A DNA stretch of 7,289 nucleotides from Thermoleophilia bacterium (GTDB lineage Bacteria; Actinomycetota; Thermoleophilia; Miltoncostaeales; Miltoncostaeaceae): positions 1-7,289 of the forward strand of contig JAEMRL010000109.1 in the NCBI GenBank assembly GCA_016463385.1, given 5' to 3'. Position 1 is the stretch's first letter. Each line of letters starts with the position of its first letter. Positions 5,832 through 7,289 of the stretch are shown here, piece after piece. Below the pieces are notes generated by a model that was not told where the DNA came from, ran no database searches, and worked only from the letters and a program-made list of their open reading frames with translations. Position numbers and translations under genes: made by a program.

Positions 5832-6595
5832 GCACCACCAACCGCACCCGCATCGCCGACTACGCGCGCGCGGCCGGTCCGGGCACGCGGGCGATCCTGC
5901 GCGTCCACCCCTCCAACTTCCGTCAGCTCGGCTTCACGGAGGAGGCCGGCCTCGGTGAGATGGCGGCCCTCGCCGCGGAGAGGGGGCTGGCGCTGATCGA
6001 CGACCTCGGCAGCGGCTCGCTCGCGCCCTGGGGGCCCCACGGCGATGAGCCCGACGCCCGCACCAGCGTCGCGGCCGGCGCCTCGCTGGTGTGCTTCAGC
6101 GCCGACAAGCTCCTCGGCGGCCCGCAGGCGGGGATCCTCGTCGGAACGCGGGAGGCGGTGGCCGCCGTGCGCACCCACCCCCTCATGCGCGCGCTGCGGC
6201 TCGACAAGCTGCGCATCGCCGCGCTCGAGGCCACGCTGGCCCTTCACCGCGACCCCGCCGCCGCCCGGCGGAGCATCCCGGCCCTGGCCATGCTGGCCGA
6301 CGACGCGGCCGTGCGCGCCGACCGGGCCCGGGCGCTCGCGGAGGCCGTGGGCGGCGAGGCCGTCGAGACGGTCGGCCGCGTCGGCGGCGGGGCGCTGCCC
6401 CTGGCCGAGTTGCCGAGCGCCGCCGTCGCGCTCGACGCGCCCGGCGGCCCGGATGCGCTCGCCGCCCGGTTGCGGCGGCTCGACCCCCCGGTCGCCGCGC
6501 GCGTGCACCAGGGCCGCGTGCTGCTCGACGTGCTCGCGCTCTCGGACTCCGACCGGGCGGAGCTGCCGGCTCTGGTGGCCCGCGCGCGGGGGTGA
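5447..6595 (+). CDS. Chimeric SelB(1-128)-SelA(189-442) reading frame
   Basis: A 382-codon frame created by the tandem duplication. Residues 1-128 are identical to the SelB start, with the GTPase motifs GHVDHGKT (12-19), Thr42, DVPGHE (62-67) and TRAD (117-120). At Val128/Gly129 it passes in frame into SelA from GTTNRT to the end, with PLP lysine SADK at residue 221. It lacks SelB's G5 motif, beta-barrel domains and C-terminal SECIS-binding part, and SelA's N-terminal domain and first half of the PLP fold, so neither activity is expected. It is in frame because 1145 has remainder 2 modulo 3, the same as the selA-to-selB frame shift. It starts on the GTGA overlap with selA and ends on the identical overlap with the second selB start, so coupling could be preserved. 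It is a non-functional by-product, a true fusion or an assembly artefact. Confidence 0.7.
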   Translation: MSGPPLTIGTAGHVDHGKTALVRALTGRDTDRLPAERARGLTIEPGFAPCDLPSGRRVSLVDVPGHERFVRHMIAGASGVDGFLLCVAADDGVMPQTREHLDVLGLLGISRGVAAVTRADLADPEPAVGTTNRTRIADYARAAGPGTRAILRVHPSNFRQLGFTEEAGLGEMAALAAERGLALIDDLGSGSLAPWGPHGDEPDARTSVAAGASLVCFSADKLLGGPQAGILVGTREAVAAVRTHPLMRALRLDKLRIAALEATLALHRDPAAARRSIPALAMLADDAAVRADRARALAEAVGGEAVETVGRVGGGALPLAELPSAAVALDAPGGPDALAARLRRLDPPVAARVHQGRVLLDVLALSDSDRAELPALVARARG

Positions 6596-6976
6596 GCGGC
6601 CCCCCGCTCACCATCGGCACCGCGGGGCACGTCGACCACGGCAAGACCGCGCTGGTGCGCGCGCTGACCGGCCGCGACACCGACCGGCTTCCGGCCGAGC
6701 GCGCGCGGGGGCTGACGATCGAGCCCGGGTTCGCTCCGTGCGACCTGCCCTCGGGCCGCCGCGTCTCGCTCGTCGACGTGCCGGGTCACGAGCGCTTCGT
6801 GCGTCACATGATCGCCGGCGCCAGTGGCGTCGATGGGTTCCTGCTCTGCGTGGCCGCCGACGACGGCGTCATGCCCCAGACGCGCGAGCACCTCGACGTG
6901 CTCGGCCTGCTCGGCATCTCCCGCGGGGTCGCGGCGGTGACCCGCGCCGACCTCGCCGACCCGGAGCCCGCGGTCG
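5827..6976 (+). repeat. Tandem direct repeat, copy 2 (unit 1145 bp)
   Basis: The second copy matches copy 1 base for base at an offset of 1145. The match ends at 6976; at 6977 the sequence has C where copy 1 is followed by G (5832). From there SelB continues normally. It contains the SelA C-terminal half without its own start, then the selA stop, the hairpin and the second selB start. Confidence 0.95.
6591..6612 (+). other. Nine-bp hairpin over the start of full selB (second copy)
   Basis: The duplicated form of the hairpin at 5446-5467: arms 6591-6599 and 6604-6612 with a CCCC loop. It encloses the GTG start of the selB frame that continues to the window end, so if the structure matters this is the copy that would control SelB production. 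Confidence 0.4.
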
Positions 6977-7289
6977 CCGCGGTGCGGGAACTGCTCGGGC
7001 CGTCGGTGCCGGTGTTCCCGGTCTGCGCGCCCTCGGGGGAGGGGGTCCCGGCGCTGCGGGCGGCCCTCGACCGGCTGGCGGGCGATCTGGCGCGCCGGAC
7101 CGCCGCGGGCCCCCCGCGCCTGTTCATCGACCGGGTCTTCTCGGTCGCCGGGGCCGGCACGGTCGTGACGGGGACCCACTGGGGGGCGCCGCTGTCGCCG
7201 GGCGACCGTGTGACGGTGCTGCCGGGCGGCGCCCGGGGACGGGTGCGGGCGATACAGGCCCACGACCGCCCGGTGGAGCGCGCGTCCGG
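6592..7289 (+). CDS. selB: Selenocysteine-specific elongation factor SelB, 5' part
   Basis: SelB is a GTPase that carries Sec-tRNA(Sec) to the ribosome at UGA codons marked by a SECIS hairpin. The window holds 232 codons; the gene runs off the end. Domain 1 (about 6-165) shows G1 GHVDHGKT (12-19), G2 RGLTIE with Thr42, G3 DVPGHERF (62-69), SelB/EF-Tu-like DDGVMPQTREHL (90-101), G4 as TRAD (117-120) rather than the usual TKAD, and a G5-like VCAPSGEG (144-151). Domain 2 begins near 170 with RLFIDRVFSVAGAGTVVTGT, the SelB/EF-Tu barrel signature. The C-terminal winged helices that bind SECIS would lie beyond the window. The GTG at 6592 overlaps the upstream stop as GTGA and has the same start context as 5447. 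This is the only copy that reads on into domain 2, so it is the functional candidate. Confidence 0.95.
   Translation, partial: MSGPPLTIGTAGHVDHGKTALVRALTGRDTDRLPAERARGLTIEPGFAPCDLPSGRRVSLVDVPGHERFVRHMIAGASGVDGFLLCVAADDGVMPQTREHLDVLGLLGISRGVAAVTRADLADPEPAVAAVRELLGPSVPVFPVCAPSGEGVPALRAALDRLAGDLARRTAAGPPRLFIDRVFSVAGAGTVVTGTHWGAPLSPGDRVTVLPGGARGRVRAIQAHDRPVERAS

Noticed and set aside
5099..6508. Long minus-strand frame opposite selA, selB and the chimera
   Set aside because: It is the antisense shadow of identified genes; its apparent internal repeats come only from the tandem duplication.
4682..6976. Insertion sequence or transposon as the cause of the repeat
   Set aside because: The unit contains only selA and selB coding sequence, with no transposase, terminal inverted repeats or target duplications; a 5-bp microhomology junction is enough to explain it.

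Overview
GC-rich bacterial DNA (roughly three quarters G+C by eye) with frequent GTG starts, short gene overlaps, a SARP-type BTAD regulator and a TANNNT motif placed as for a leaderless transcript. Together these suggest an actinobacterium, possibly a deep-branching class such as Thermoleophilia; the class is an inference, not something the window proves.

Left part (1-2123). A partial minus-strand gene for a small single-pass membrane protein (1-154) diverges from a BTAD/SARP-type regulator (321-1316). The space between them holds a 7-bp dyad (198-227) and three CCGTGAG heptamers spaced exactly 11 bp apart (242-270), which is the layout of a SARP operator. An unrecognised, probably beta-rich protein of 157 aa (1397-1870) follows the regulator. 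It converges, across a 7-bp stem hairpin, on a 74-aa minus-strand hypothetical (1899-2123).

Middle (2263-3045). An alpha/beta-hydrolase-fold protein keeps its nucleophile elbow but has substitutions at the usual His and Asp positions.

Right part (3071-7289). A selenocysteine operon, selD-selA-selB, carries selenophosphate synthetase, selenocysteine synthase and the Sec-specific elongation factor. selA starts inside the end of selD, and selB starts on a GTGA overlap with the selA stop. SelD activates selenide to selenophosphate, SelA uses it to convert Ser-tRNA(Sec) to Sec-tRNA(Sec), and SelB delivers that tRNA to UGA codons. No tRNA-Sec gene (selC) or selenoprotein gene is visible here.

The main anomaly is an apparently perfect direct tandem duplication with a 1145-bp unit (4682-5831 and 5827-6976, sharing 5 bp GGTCG). 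It runs from selA codon 188 to selB codon 128. An intact selA lies to the left and an intact selB start to the right. Between them is an in-frame chimera of SelB residues 1-128 and SelA residues 189-442 (5447-6595), which ends on the same GTGA overlap with the second selB start. This is either a very recent duplication at a 5-bp microhomology or an assembly artefact. The sequence alone cannot decide.
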